Under the pieces are notes generated by a model that worked only from the letters and a program-made list of their open reading frames with translations, was not told the origin of the DNA and made no database searches. Both the position numbers and the translations under genes were made by a program. A DNA stretch of 64,000 bases from Bradyrhizobium lablabi (GTDB lineage Bacteria > Pseudomonadota > Alphaproteobacteria > Rhizobiales > Xanthobacteraceae): the NCBI RefSeq assembly GCF_001440475.1, contig NZ_LLYB01000055.1, positions 23,188 through 87,187 on the forward strand, in the 5' to 3' direction. Positions 1 to 8,239 of this stretch are shown here, piece after piece. Every line of letters starts with the position of its first letter. Position 1 is the stretch's first letter.

Positions 1-2
1 CG

Positions 3-593
3 AAGTCACTGATGACCAGCCTGGAAACTGCTTACGCTCTCGACATCAAAATCCGGCTAGAGGACGAAAAGCTGTCGCCTGAGGGTATCGCAACGGTCGT
101 GGAGGAGTTCGAAAAGGACGGCGTCGTCTATGACAGGGACGACGTCAGGGTGATCGCTTTCACGGTCGATCACGGGGCGGCCATCAAGCCCGCCGTGGGT
201 TATCGCATTGAATACAAAGGTCGCGCGGTGGTGATTTCGGGCGACACCCGGTACGACCAAAACGTCATAAAATATAGTGCCGGCGTTGACCTGCTCATTC
301 ACGAGGTCTGTGTCGCACGAGCTGAACTGCTGTCTTCAAATCCGTACATGCGGCGCGTCATGGACCACCATACAAGTCCCCGGGAAGCCGGACAGGTGTT
401 TTCTTTGGCCAAGCCGAAGCTGGCAGTCTATTCCCATCTAGTCTTTCTCGGCAGCGACAAAATTCCTCGGGCAACCGTTGAAGATATCGTGGCAGGAACG
501 CGCGAAATCTATGACGGCCCGCTCCAGGTCGGTGCGGACTTAATGTCCTTTGAAATTGGCGATACTGTTATCGTGCGTCAACGCAATCCGTAG
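3..593 (+). CDS. MBL-fold metallo-hydrolase, RNase Z-like (5' end outside window)
   Basis: This is the C-terminal part of a metallo-beta-lactamase-fold hydrolase. The frame is open to the left edge, so the N-terminal part with the HxHxDH zinc motif is missing. Visible motifs in order are FTVDHG, ISGDTRYDQN (Asp zinc ligand region), LLIHEV, HHTSPREAG and YSHLVF (last His), the arrangement of the C-terminal half of RNase Z and related MBL enzymes. The substrate cannot be told from this half. The inner ATG at position 12 is probably not the start. Confidence 0.8.
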   Translation, partial: KSLMTSLETAYALDIKIRLEDEKLSPEGIATVVEEFEKDGVVYDRDDVRVIAFTVDHGAAIKPAVGYRIEYKGRAVVISGDTRYDQNVIKYSAGVDLLIHEVCVARAELLSSNPYMRRVMDHHTSPREAGQVFSLAKPKLAVYSHLVFLGSDKIPRATVEDIVAGTREIYDGPLQVGADLMSFEIGDTVIVRQRNP

Positions 594-651
594 AAGAAGA
601 TGCAAACCTTTGCGCGCAAATGCGCCGCGAGATCGCGAAGTCATACTCCGC

Positions 652-750
652 TGTCATCCCCCGCGAAGGCAGGGACCAGTATTCCAGAGACGTCAGCGAT
701 TGAACCGATAGGCCGCGGCGTACTGGATCCCCGCATGCGCGGGGATGACA
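652..750. repeat. Intergenic palindromic repeat
   Basis: A long imperfect inverted repeat. The left arm (652-665) reads TGTCATCCCCCGCG and the right arm (738-750) CGCGGGGATGACA. Inner complementary pieces (CCAGTA and TACTGG) allow a longer hairpin. It resembles the dispersed extragenic palindromes of Bradyrhizobium genomes. A similar element lies at 35719-35823. The short frame through it is repeat-derived, not a gene. No further gene is visible between 594 and 878. Confidence 0.7.
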
Positions 751-878
751 TTGGTATGTTGCGTCGCTATCTCGACGTCATTGTGAGCGCAGCGACTTGT
801 CCGCCGTAGCTCGAACGCGAGGGCGGAAGCGATCCATAGCGCGGCGCAGCGGATCGATAGATTGCGCCAAGCGCAGAC

Positions 879-1226
879 CTAATACCGCGGCGTATTGTAC
901 TGCGGACAGCGATGCACGTAGTCCCAGGGAATGTCATAGACGCAGGTGTAACGGAGGTCGTCCGACTGTTTGATTGGCGGCGGGGCCTCTACGATCACCG
1001 GTCGGTCGATATCGCTCGGCAGACCGTAGACGATGCCGCCGGGCCAGAAACCGCTTACGCCTCTGTGATGGTGATGGTGCCCGGCGTTGGGGAATGCCGG
1101 AAAGGCCGGACGCGTTGGCGCCGCGCCCGCACCGCGTGCCGCGGCCGGATCGGCCGATACTTCGCCCGCAGCAAGGACAAGCGCGACTGCGCTGAGAGAT
1201 GCAATAAACGTCGTTCGATAGGTCAT
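879..1226 (-). CDS. Small exported protein of unknown function
   Basis: A 115-residue protein with a clear Sec signal peptide (MTYRTT followed by a hydrophobic stretch ending near VSA, residues 1-25). The mature part is rich in Ala/Pro/Gly, has a run of five His at about 50-54 and two Cys near the C-terminus (about 95 and 107), which could form a disulfide. I chose the ATG at 1226 because it puts the signal peptide first; an upstream in-frame ATG at 1301 would add 25 residues ahead of it. I do not recognise the family. The His run could bind metal, but that is speculation. Confidence 0.65.
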   Translation of the reverse strand: MTYRTTFIASLSAVALVLAAGEVSADPAAARGAGAAPTRPAFPAFPNAGHHHHHRGVSGFWPGGIVYGLPSDIDRPVIVEAPPPIKQSDDLRYTCVYDIPWDYVHRCPQYNTPRY

Positions 1227-1395
1227 GGCATTCACCCATGGGAGGTTACTGGGCAGCATTCCCAAAACGCTAAGCCGGGCATTTCGTGCCCGCAAAGACA
1301 TAATTAATTATTGGTTAAGACGTAATCTTAATGGTGCGGCGTACGATGTGAAAGCCCGCCCGGGAGCGGCCGAGTGAAGCAGGAGTTGCCAGGGG

Positions 1396-1935
1396 ATGTC
1401 CGATTCAGTGCTCAAGCGAACGACCGAAATCTTTACGACGCGATTGCAGGTGCTTGCCGGCTTGCTCGACACCGCCGAGACGCAATGGCTCGAGAAGGCC
1501 GAGAGCCCCGAAGCCTTGCTGGCGGCCCGGCTGGCCGATGACATGTTTCCATTCCCGCACCAGATCGTCTTCACCTGCAACCAGCCCAATCAGTTCGCTG
1601 CCTGGTGCAGCGATGCGGCGGCGCCCGAGACCGATCCGGCGACGCTGGATTTTGCCGGCCTGAAGCGGCATGTGCAGGACACGATCGCTTACGTCGCGGA
1701 ACGGACCGCCGGGATCGATGACCGCGTGCTCGACCGCGACAAGCGGATCGATCTGCCGGGCGGCAGGTTCATTTCATTCACCGGCCATCTCTATGTCGAC
1801 GAGTGGCTGCTGCCCAATTTCTACTTCCATCTCGTCACCGCCTACGACATCCTGAGGCAACAAGGCGTGCGGATCGGCAAGGCCAATTACATGGCGCATC
1901 TTGCCGGACGGGTGCGCACCGCGGAGGCGGAGTAG
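1396..1935 (+). CDS. DUF1993 family protein
   Basis: A 179-residue soluble protein starting MSDSVLKRTTEIFTTRL. Its organisation matches DUF1993: an N-terminal helix, a middle MFPFPHQIVFTCNQ segment, and a C-terminal YVDEWLLPNFYFHLVTAYDILR helix with conserved aromatic and His residues. The family looks like DinB-type four-helix bundles and has no assigned reaction. A methyltransferase gene follows 29 bp downstream on the same strand, so the two may be cotranscribed. Confidence 0.8.
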   Translation: MSDSVLKRTTEIFTTRLQVLAGLLDTAETQWLEKAESPEALLAARLADDMFPFPHQIVFTCNQPNQFAAWCSDAAAPETDPATLDFAGLKRHVQDTIAYVAERTAGIDDRVLDRDKRIDLPGGRFISFTGHLYVDEWLLPNFYFHLVTAYDILRQQGVRIGKANYMAHLAGRVRTAEAE

Positions 1936-1964
1936 AGGTGAGAGCAGGGGTATGAGCAACTGCA

Positions 1965-2699
1965 ATGGGTGACATCTACGATCCCCAGTTCGTGAAGGCC
2001 GTCTTCGATCGCTGCTCGGACCGCTACATCACCTTCAGCCTGCTCTGTTCGTTCGGCTTCACCGAGCGCTGGCGCAAGCAATGCGTGGCGGCGATGCCGG
2101 CGCTTCCCGGTGGCGGTGCGCGCGGCTACGATCTGATGGCGGGGACCGGCGAGGTCTGGCCGCATCTGTTGCAGCGCTTTGACGATGTCGGCGCGATCAC
2201 CGCGGTCGACATCTCCTCCGGCATGCATCGCCGCGCCATGGAGCGGCTGCACGCCCACCGCGCCCACCGGATCGAGTTCATCGAGGATGACGTGCTGGCG
2301 AGCGATCTGCCGCCGGAGAGCGCGGACTTCGTCATCTCCACCTTCGGCCTGAAGACATTCAACCCCGAACAGCATGCCCGCCTGGCCGCCCTGCTCGCGC
2401 GCGTGCTGAAGCCCGGCGGCGTCTTCTCCATGATCGAGGCGTCCGATCCCAAGGGATGGTGGCTGAGGCCGCTCTATCTGTTTCACCTCAAGGTCGTCTT
2501 GCCGCTCGTCGAACGCACGCTGCTGCGCGGCGCGCAGGATTTTGCGATGATCGGCACTTACAGCACCAATTTCGGCAATGCGGCCGAGATCGCGGCCATG
2601 CTGCGCGGCCACGGCCTTGAGGTAAAATTCACAAAATACTTTTTCGGCTGCGCCACCGGCGTCGCCGGCCGCAAGGTCGCGCCGGTGGTCGAACCATAG
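1965..2699 (+). CDS. Class I SAM-dependent methyltransferase, UbiE-like
   Basis: A 244-residue Rossmann-fold methyltransferase. Motif I is YDLMAGTGEVW (about 49-59), followed by an acidic motif after strand 2 (ITAVDISSGM), then FIEDDVLASDLP and FVISTFGLKTF. The overall order resembles UbiE/COQ5 enzymes, which methylate quinone rings, but the substrate here is unknown. It lies between DUF1993 and GNAT genes on the same strand with short gaps (29 and 17 bp), suggesting one transcript. Confidence 0.8.
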   Translation: MGDIYDPQFVKAVFDRCSDRYITFSLLCSFGFTERWRKQCVAAMPALPGGGARGYDLMAGTGEVWPHLLQRFDDVGAITAVDISSGMHRRAMERLHAHRAHRIEFIEDDVLASDLPPESADFVISTFGLKTFNPEQHARLAALLARVLKPGGVFSMIEASDPKGWWLRPLYLFHLKVVLPLVERTLLRGAQDFAMIGTYSTNFGNAAEIAAMLRGHGLEVKFTKYFFGCATGVAGRKVAPVVEP

Positions 2700-2716
2700 G
2701 CCAATGAAGGTGAACG

Positions 2717-3214
2717 ATGGCGGATGATGCTGCGATGACGGCGCGGCCGGCTGAACCGTCCGAGACCGCTGTGCTTGCGCGCCTGTGGTATGACGGCTGG
2801 CAGGATGCCCACGCCGCGATCCTGCCGCCGAAATTAGCGCAGGCGCGCACGCTCGATAGCTTTGCCGAGCGGATGTCCGCCGCGCTCGCCGATGTGCGGG
2901 TAATCGGGCCGCGAGGCGCGCCGTCAGGCTTCGCGATGCTGAAGGGCGATGAGCTCTATCAATTCTATGTCGCGTCGGAAGCGCGCGGCACCGGGATTGC
3001 CGCCGCGCTGATGATGGACGCGGAAGCACGGTTGTCGGAGCGCGGTGTCGAAACGACGTGGCTCGCCTGCGCCATCGGCAACACGCGCGCCGCCAAATTC
3101 TATGAGAAGTGCGGATGGCATCTAGCCAGAACGATGGTCAACCGCCTCGACACGGCCGATGGTCCGTTCGATCTGGAAGTCTGGCGCTACGAGAAGCTCC
3201 TGATACGGCGGTGA
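2717..3214 (+). CDS. GNAT family N-acetyltransferase
   Basis: A 165-residue acetyltransferase. The acetyl-CoA binding motif A is at YVASEARGTGIAAALMMDAE, and the C-terminal CAIGNTRAAKFYEKCGWH segment is motif B. The ATG at 2717 follows a purine-rich AAGGTGAACG. The acceptor substrate is unknown. It is probably the last gene of the 1396-3214 cluster. Confidence 0.85.
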   Translation: MADDAAMTARPAEPSETAVLARLWYDGWQDAHAAILPPKLAQARTLDSFAERMSAALADVRVIGPRGAPSGFAMLKGDELYQFYVASEARGTGIAAALMMDAEARLSERGVETTWLACAIGNTRAAKFYEKCGWHLARTMVNRLDTADGPFDLEVWRYEKLLIRR

Positions 3215-3271
3215 AGGCGCGTTAGCGGGGCCGTACGCGTCCATCGGCTTGTGCGCAAGCAGCCCGAACGC

Positions 3272-3664
3272 TCAGGGATTCCAGCCGCCGGTGCCGTACT
3301 CGCGGGTGATAATTTCAAGAAGATGTCCATTGCTCTCCTTGAAGTAGATCCCGCGCCCGCCGTCGTGGTGGTTGATCTTGCCTGGTTGAGTCTGTCCGGG
3401 GTCGGCCCAATACGGAAGCTGCCGCTCCCGTATCCGGCTGAAGATTTCGTCGAACTCGGCCTCGCTGGTCAGAAATGCATAGTGCTGCGGAGCAATGTCG
3501 CCGTCGACATCCATGTAGTCGAGGTTGGCGCCGTTTTCGGTGGTGACCATGTAAAACGGTCCCCATCGTCGCGGAGCCGGCAGACCAAGCAGCTCGGCCA
3601 GGAATGTTGCCGAGGCCTTGCGGTCGTGGGTCGGCAGGATCGTATGGTTGAAATGGATGGCCAT
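3272..3664 (-). CDS. VOC family protein (glyoxalase/dioxygenase superfamily)
   Basis: A 130-residue single VOC protein. The N-terminal MAIHFNHTILPTHDRKASATF places a His on the first strand. The second half contains HHDGGRGIYFKESNGHLLEIIT, which carries the second-repeat metal ligands (H and the E of LLEI). This fits a dimeric metal-dependent lyase, isomerase or dioxygenase-type enzyme, though the substrate is unknown. It converges on the GNAT gene. Confidence 0.8.
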   Translation of the reverse strand: MAIHFNHTILPTHDRKASATFLAELLGLPAPRRWGPFYMVTTENGANLDYMDVDGDIAPQHYAFLTSEAEFDEIFSRIRERQLPYWADPGQTQPGKINHHDGGRGIYFKESNGHLLEIITREYGTGGWNP

Positions 3665-3867
3665 TGGCGCTCTCCCGGGCTGGAATCGCTCTGCGGCGTG
3701 GGCGGGTTAACTCGAACGCAGGTTGTATCGTTCCCCTCATGAAAGTAGGCGTCTTGCTGCGCCGCTTCCTGCTCGCAAAAAAGTGAGGCGGCGTGCTCGC
3801 CGGCCTGTAGCTTTCGGCCCATCCCATTCGTCTTGCACCCAGAGAACGTCAAACTGGAGGTCAGGGA

Positions 3868-5079
3868 ATGGAAAACTCTAGATATCGCTGGGCGATCGTC
3901 GTGGCCGGGGGCCTGCTCGGCTGTGTCGCGATCGGCGGCATGTTTTCGCTGCCGGTGTTTTTGCAGCCGATCGCGCGGGACACCGGCTGGTCGGTGACCG
4001 GCATATCCAGCGCCATGACCATCGGTTTCCTCGCCATGGCCTTCACCAGCATGGCATGGGGCACCTTGTCCGACCGGCTGGGGCCGCGGCCGGTGGTTCT
4101 GACCGGCTCGGTTGTGCTGGCAGCGAGCCTCGGGCTTGCCAGCGTCGCGACATCGCTGGTGGTATTTCAGTTCGTGTTCGGACTGATGGTCGGCGGCGCG
4201 GCGGCTGCGATCTTCGCGCCGATGATGGCGACCGTCACCGGCTGGTTCGATACCCATCGCAGCCTTGCGGTATCGCTGGTCTCGGCCGGCATGGGCATGG
4301 CACCGATGACCATGTCGCCGCTCGCCGCCTGGCTGGTCTCGAACCACGACTGGCGGACCTCGATGCAGATCGTGGCGCTTGTCGTCGCCGCGATCATGAT
4401 CCCGGTCTCGCTGCTGGTGCGCCGCGCGCCTGCGCTCGAAAGCAACGCGGCCGCGCCGTCCACGGTGCAGGCCGAACCGGAAATGTCGCTCGCGCAGGCG
4501 CTGCGCTCGCCGCAATTCATCATCCTGCTGCTGACGAATTTCTTCTGCTGCGCCACCCACTCGGGCCCGATCATCCACACCGTGAGCTACGCCATCAGTT
4601 GCGGCATACCGATGATCGCCGCCGTCACCATCTACAGCATCGAGGGCCTGGCGGGGATGGGCGGCCGCATCGCCTTCGGCCTGCTCGGCGACCGCTTTGG
4701 GGCCAAGCGCGTGCTCGTGTTCGGCCTGCTGGCGCAGGCGTTCGGCGCGCTCGGTTACGTCTTCGTGCGCGAGCTCGCCGCGTTCTATGCCGTCGCCGCA
4801 TTGTTCGGATTCCTCTATGCCGGGACCATGCCGCTCTATGCCGTCCTGGTGCGCGAAAACTTTCCGCTGCGGATGATGGGCACCGTGATCGGCGGCACGG
4901 CAATGGCGGGCAGCCTCGGCATGGCGACGGGGCCGCTGGCCGGCGGTCTGATCTACGACACCTTTGCGAGCTACGCTTGGCTCTATATCGGCTCGTGGAT
5001 CATGGGGCTCGGCGCGTTCCTGATCATGATGACGTTCCGCCCGGCGATGGCAGTGCGGCCTGCGCCGGTGCCGGCGTAG
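3868..5079 (+). CDS. MFS transporter (oxalate/formate antiporter-like)
   Basis: A 403-residue protein with about 12 hydrophobic segments and the MFS loop 2-3 signature in the form WGTLSDRLGPRP (about 67-78). The halves are separated by a polar stretch near 190-210 (LESNAAAPSTVQAEPEMSLAQ). It resembles monocarboxylate or oxalate/formate-type MFS members, but the cargo is not predictable. The ATG at 3868 follows GGAGGTCAGGGA, a strong ribosome-binding site. Confidence 0.85.
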   Translation: MENSRYRWAIVVAGGLLGCVAIGGMFSLPVFLQPIARDTGWSVTGISSAMTIGFLAMAFTSMAWGTLSDRLGPRPVVLTGSVVLAASLGLASVATSLVVFQFVFGLMVGGAAAAIFAPMMATVTGWFDTHRSLAVSLVSAGMGMAPMTMSPLAAWLVSNHDWRTSMQIVALVVAAIMIPVSLLVRRAPALESNAAAPSTVQAEPEMSLAQALRSPQFIILLLTNFFCCATHSGPIIHTVSYAISCGIPMIAAVTIYSIEGLAGMGGRIAFGLLGDRFGAKRVLVFGLLAQAFGALGYVFVRELAAFYAVAALFGFLYAGTMPLYAVLVRENFPLRMMGTVIGGTAMAGSLGMATGPLAGGLIYDTFASYAWLYIGSWIMGLGAFLIMMTFRPAMAVRPAPVPA

Positions 5080-5091
5080 AAAGGCAGGGCA

Positions 5092-5119
5092 GGGCGGAAT
5101 AGCAGAGCGTATTCCGCCC
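5092..5119. terminator. Bidirectional terminator-like hairpin
   Basis: A perfect inverted repeat with 10-bp arms, GGGCGGAATA (5092-5101) and TATTCCGCCC (5110-5119), and an 8-nt loop. It sits in the 49-bp gap between the convergent MFS gene and the deformylase-like gene, so it can serve both. There is no long U-run on either side. Confidence 0.6.
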
Positions 5120-5128
5120 GATCTGTCC

Positions 5129-5626
5129 TTAGCTCCGCGAGATCTTCTCGAAACGCTTGATCAACCGCCCGCGCCTCAGGCGGGATAGTCGCTGAATCCA
5201 GAACAGGCCATTGAGTTGATCGATCTCGTGCTGGTGGCAAACGGCGCGCAATCCCTCGGATTCTTCGGTGTGCGAATTGCCGCCGATGTCTTGATAGCTG
5301 ATCCGGACGCGTGCATGACGCCGAACTTCGTCATTAACTCCCGGCATCGACACGCTGCCTTCCTGATGCGCGATCAATTCGCTCGATGCCCAGATGATCT
5401 CGGGGTTGACGTAGGTCCGTGCGCCGTCGATGGGGTCGAGGTCGAGCACCACCACCCGCAGGGAGACGCCGATATGCGGTGCGGTGATCCCGATGCCGGG
5501 CGCGGCGTGCATCGTATCGAGCAGGTCTCCCGCGAGGTCGCGCAGCGCGTCGTCAAAGACCGTCACCGGCTGCGCCGGGAGCGCAAGGCGAGGGTCGGGA
5601 TAACGGACAATCGGACGGATGCTCAT
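5129..5626 (-). CDS. Peptide deformylase-like protein with degenerate active site
   Basis: A 165-residue protein of peptide deformylase size and order (E. coli enzyme about 169), starting MSIRPIVRYPDPRL. All three catalytic motifs are altered. Motif 1 reads GIGITAPHIG with the catalytic Gln replaced by His51. Motif 2 reads EGSVS with the metal Cys replaced by Ser91. Motif 3 reads HEIDQ with the second metal His replaced by Gln137. It is unlikely to be a normal iron deformylase; a true def gene should exist elsewhere. It may be a regulatory or altered-substrate paralogue. The start at 5626 fits the family N-terminus better than the in-frame codon 48 bp upstream. Confidence 0.8.
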   Translation of the reverse strand: MSIRPIVRYPDPRLALPAQPVTVFDDALRDLAGDLLDTMHAAPGIGITAPHIGVSLRVVVLDLDPIDGARTYVNPEIIWASSELIAHQEGSVSMPGVNDEVRRHARVRISYQDIGGNSHTEESEGLRAVCHQHEIDQLNGLFWIQRLSRLRRGRLIKRFEKISRS

Positions 5627-5670
5627 GGTCTGTTGTTGGACGGCTGAATCGGGATACAGGCTACCACGCC

Positions 5671-6372
5671 TCACGCATACGCAACCCAGCCGCGCCAGGT
5701 AAAGGCGGCGTAGAACAATTCGACATCCCGGAATCCCGCCTCACGCAGAATTTGCGCGTCCTGTTCCGGGCTGAGCAGGGGCAAGCGCGCCTCGATCGCC
5801 GTGCGCGCGGTGTTGGCGTGAGCCGGATCGACGCCGGAGGCGATGGCATACGCGGCATAGCGCGACAGCCATCGCGGCCGCTGGCTGTCCTGCTGTGGAA
5901 AACTGGAATGGGCGGCCACGAACGGCGCTCCGGGTCTCAGGCGGCGGTGAATTTCCCTGGCCGTGCGCCGCCGTTCGTCGGCGCTCAGGAAATGCAGCGT
6001 GAGCAGACAGGCGGCGGCATCGAACGGCCCGTGGGGCGCATCGTCGATATAGCCTTGCTGCAACTGCACGCGCGCATTGAAGGGTCCCAGCGTCTGCTCG
6101 GCCAGCTTCAGCATCTCGGAGGCAGGATCGACACCTACGAATTGCCAGCGCGGCTCTGCTTCCGCCAATGCCTTCAACTCCAGGCCGCCACCCGCGCCGA
6201 GCACCAGCACCCGCGCGTCCGGCACAGCCTGCTCCGCCAGCAGGATGCCGGTCATGCGGTGAAGATCCGCAAAGCCGGGTACGAAGCGCAGTGGCCCATC
6301 CGCATATCGCTTGACCGCCTCGGGATCGGAGAAGTGGGCCAAATTCGCCTTGGCGGCTGCATCATGATCCAT
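5671..6372 (-). CDS. Class I SAM-dependent methyltransferase
   Basis: A 233-residue methyltransferase with motif [16 protein letters not shown], an acidic residue after strand 2 ([10 protein letters not shown]) and a [12 protein letters not shown] segment. Substrate is unknown. Its start overlaps the end of the Rrf2 regulator gene by 11 bp, so the two are translationally coupled and the regulator probably controls it. Confidence 0.82.
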   Translation of the reverse strand: MDHDAAAKANLAHFSDPEAVKRYADGPLRFVPGFADLHRMTGILLAEQAVPDARVLVLGAGGGLELKALAEAEPRWQFVGVDPASEMLKLAEQTLGPFNARVQLQQGYIDDAPHGPFDAAACLLTLHFLSADERRRTAREIHRRLRPGAPFVAAHSSFPQQDSQRPRWLSRYAAYAIASGVDPAHANTARTAIEARLPLLSPEQDAQILREAGFRDVELFYAAFTWRGWVAYA

Positions 6373-6826
6373 GCGCGGTCTCCAGACGATGACGGTTGCG
6401 CCGGTCGCCCAGGCGTCTCTGAAAATCGGCGCTCAACCTTGCAAGCGTCACGTCCTCAAGACGCGAGAGCAACAGCGCCTCCGCCTCGTCGAACGCGCGG
6501 TCGAGCGTGGCATTCACAGCCTGCTCGACGAGACAGCCGGGTGCTTCCGTCCGGTTTCCAACAGCGAACAGCGAAGGCTGGCCGAGTGCCTGATAGACAT
6601 CCCGCAGCGTTATCGCCGCGAGGTCGCGGGCAAGGCTCCATCCGCCGCCATGGCCCTTCTCCGACCGCACATAGCCCTGATCGCGCAGTCCGGACATGAT
6701 CCGCCGGATCACCACGGGATTGGTGTCCATGGCCCGTGCGAGCACGTCGGAAGTCACCGGCTCGTTCCGCTCGGCCATGTGCAGCAGAACGTGGAGGACG
6801 CCTGAAAGTCTGCTGTCTCGTTTCAT
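6362..6826 (-). CDS. Rrf2 family transcriptional regulator
   Basis: A 154-residue Rrf2 protein. The N-terminal winged helix-turn-helix has the recognition helix around [19 protein letters not shown] and the wing [11 protein letters not shown]. Only one Cys is present, in APGCLVEQ (about 98), so an IscR-type three-Cys iron-sulfur cluster is not supported; a YwnA-like one-Cys sensor is possible. An inverted repeat covers its start codon and likely -10 element (6824-6846), which points to autoregulation. Confidence 0.85.
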   Translation of the reverse strand: MKRDSRLSGVLHVLLHMAERNEPVTSDVLARAMDTNPVVIRRIMSGLRDQGYVRSEKGHGGGWSLARDLAAITLRDVYQALGQPSLFAVGNRTEAPGCLVEQAVNATLDRAFDEAEALLLSRLEDVTLARLSADFQRRLGDRRNRHRLETAHGS

Positions 6827-6863
6827 GTAACTATCGATATTACATGAAGGACCCGCCGGTCAA
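6824..6863 (-). promoter_or_regulatory. Promoter and palindromic operator overlapping the Rrf2 gene start
   Basis: The arms CATGTAA (6824-6830) and TTACATG (6840-6846) form a 7-bp inverted repeat around a near-symmetric 9-bp centre. The left arm includes the start codon. On the minus strand TTGACC (6858-6863) and TAATAT (6837-6842) form a possible promoter with a short 15-bp spacer, which would put the mRNA start within a few bases of the ATG. Binding here by the encoded regulator would block its own transcription. Confidence 0.55.
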
Positions 6864-6923
6864 GTCCGCACCAACGGCGGTCGCACTTGGCACGTGAAGC
6901 CAAGTGCAATCACGCCGCAGCCA

Positions 6924-7334
6924 TCACTTCACCAGCGTGACGAGGGGTTTGCCCTTCTCGACGATGTAAGTGGCGAGTTCGCTGCCTTTGACGCTCCCGG
7001 GATTCCTGGCCGAATGCACGGTTCCGGCCGGGATGAAGAGGACGTCGCCGGCCTTCAGGGTGACGGGCGGTTGGTCCCCGACCTGATACTCGAGCTGACC
7101 CTCGACGACATAGATGATCTCTTCGCCGGGATGCGTGTGCTTGCCGAATGCGACGCCGGGAGCGAGATCGACGCGGACCTGGATGGCTTCACGTCCGGAG
7201 GCGCTGAGATCATGACGCTGCAGGTCGGTCCGCGTGACGCCGTTCTGCTGCGCCTGCGCGCCAAGCGGCGCAAGAATGGCTCCGGCGACGAGCGCCGCCA
7301 TTGCCGAGATTTGTAACTTCTTCATGCTGGTCAT
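6924..7334 (-). CDS. Exported cupin-domain protein
   Basis: A 136-residue protein with a signal peptide (KKLQISAMAALVAGAILAPL, cleavage near GAQA) and one cupin barrel. Cupin motif 1 is GVAFGKHTHPGEEIIYVVEG, giving two His and one Glu metal ligands. Motif 2 is GDVLFIPAGTVHSARN with the last His. The full metal site suggests a periplasmic metal-binding cupin; function is unknown. AGGGAG lies 8 nt before the ATG at 7334. Confidence 0.8.
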   Translation of the reverse strand: MTSMKKLQISAMAALVAGAILAPLGAQAQQNGVTRTDLQRHDLSASGREAIQVRVDLAPGVAFGKHTHPGEEIIYVVEGQLEYQVGDQPPVTLKAGDVLFIPAGTVHSARNPGSVKGSELATYIVEKGKPLVTLVK

Positions 7335-7402
7335 GTTGAGCTCCCTGGTCTGAGATCCGTCACCGGCGGCTCGCCGCCGATGACGAGGATCGCTTCAGTG
7401 TT

Positions 7403-8077
7403 TTACGCGGCCTGCTGCTGGCCGGCCTGCTCGCGGATGATGTAGTCGGCGTACCAGTCCGGCCAGTTGGTGTCGTACTGACCGCCGTTCTGCTTCTCGT
7501 ATTCGCCATGGGCGGCGGAGGCGCGGCGCAGCGCAGCCGCGAGATCGGCTTGCGAGGTGAAGGCCGTGCCATTGCCATCGATGCGTCCGGGCAACCGCGC
7601 GGTGACTTCCTGCAGCAGCCAGCCGTTGCCATCGGGATCGTTGAACGAGGCGTAGGAGCGATAGCTGCCGTGCTCGGGATGCGGACCGCTCAGGCGATTG
7701 CGTCCGAACAGATAGGGCTCGTCCGTGCCGACGTGCACATCGCCATTGGCGTGAAACACGTCGCTGATCGCGGCACCGCGGTCGAGCAGCTCTTTGCGAG
7801 CGGCCTCGATGTCGGAGACGACCAGATAGAGGCCCTGCGCGGAGCCGGGTGCGGCCGGGGTCACGTTCTTGCCGAAGATGACCGAGGCGCTGGAGCCGGG
7901 CGGGGTGAACTGGATGACACGGTAGTCGTCGGGGCCGGCGAAGTCGGCATCGAGCCGCCAGCCAAGGTTCGTGTAGAACTGCTTGGAACGTTCAACGTCG
8001 GAAACCGGGATGACGACGACTTCGAGCTTCAGGTCGACGGCCGGCGTGGCGGGGGTGCGGGGGGCTGTAGCGCTCAT
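7403..8077 (-). CDS. VOC family protein with C-terminal extension
   Basis: A 224-residue protein. Residues about 15-140 form a glyoxalase/bleomycin-resistance-type VOC domain (KLEVVVIPVSDVERSKQFYTNLGW at the start; GWLLQEVT at the end). The last 60 residues are a separate helical tail ending in YDTNWPDWYADYIIREQAGQ. AGGAGA precedes the ATG. It is divergent from a MarR regulator, with paired palindromes in the shared control region, so its expression is probably repressed by that regulator. Confidence 0.82.
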   Translation of the reverse strand: MSATAPRTPATPAVDLKLEVVVIPVSDVERSKQFYTNLGWRLDADFAGPDDYRVIQFTPPGSSASVIFGKNVTPAAPGSAQGLYLVVSDIEAARKELLDRGAAISDVFHANGDVHVGTDEPYLFGRNRLSGPHPEHGSYRSYASFNDPDGNGWLLQEVTARLPGRIDGNGTAFTSQADLAAALRRASAAHGEYEKQNGGQYDTNWPDWYADYIIREQAGQQQAA

Positions 8078-8109
8078 GGTTTATCTCCTGTTGTTGGATT
8101 TGCTATTAG

Positions 8110-8191
8110 ATCGTATGCGATACATTCGTATGCGTGCTATAAAGCGCCATGAATGCCTGATGTCAAGGCTTCCGATTTAATCGGATACGAT
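8110..8191. promoter_or_regulatory. Two copies of an ATCG-N4-CGAT operator between the VOC and MarR genes
   Basis: The divergent control region holds two 12-bp palindromes with arms ATCG and CGAT: ATCGTATGCGAT (8110-8121) and ATCGGATACGAT (8180-8191), plus a half copy TCGTATGCG (8126-8134). They flank the 5' leaders of both genes and are good candidates for the MarR binding sites. Confidence 0.55.
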
Positions 8192-8239
8192 ATATATGGA
8201 TGCGAGACTTCACATGTTCGTGTCGGAAAGGACGAACCC

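Noticed and set aside
600-809. 69-codon open frame.
   Set aside because: It is largely made of the palindromic repeat at 652-750 and has no ribosome-binding site.
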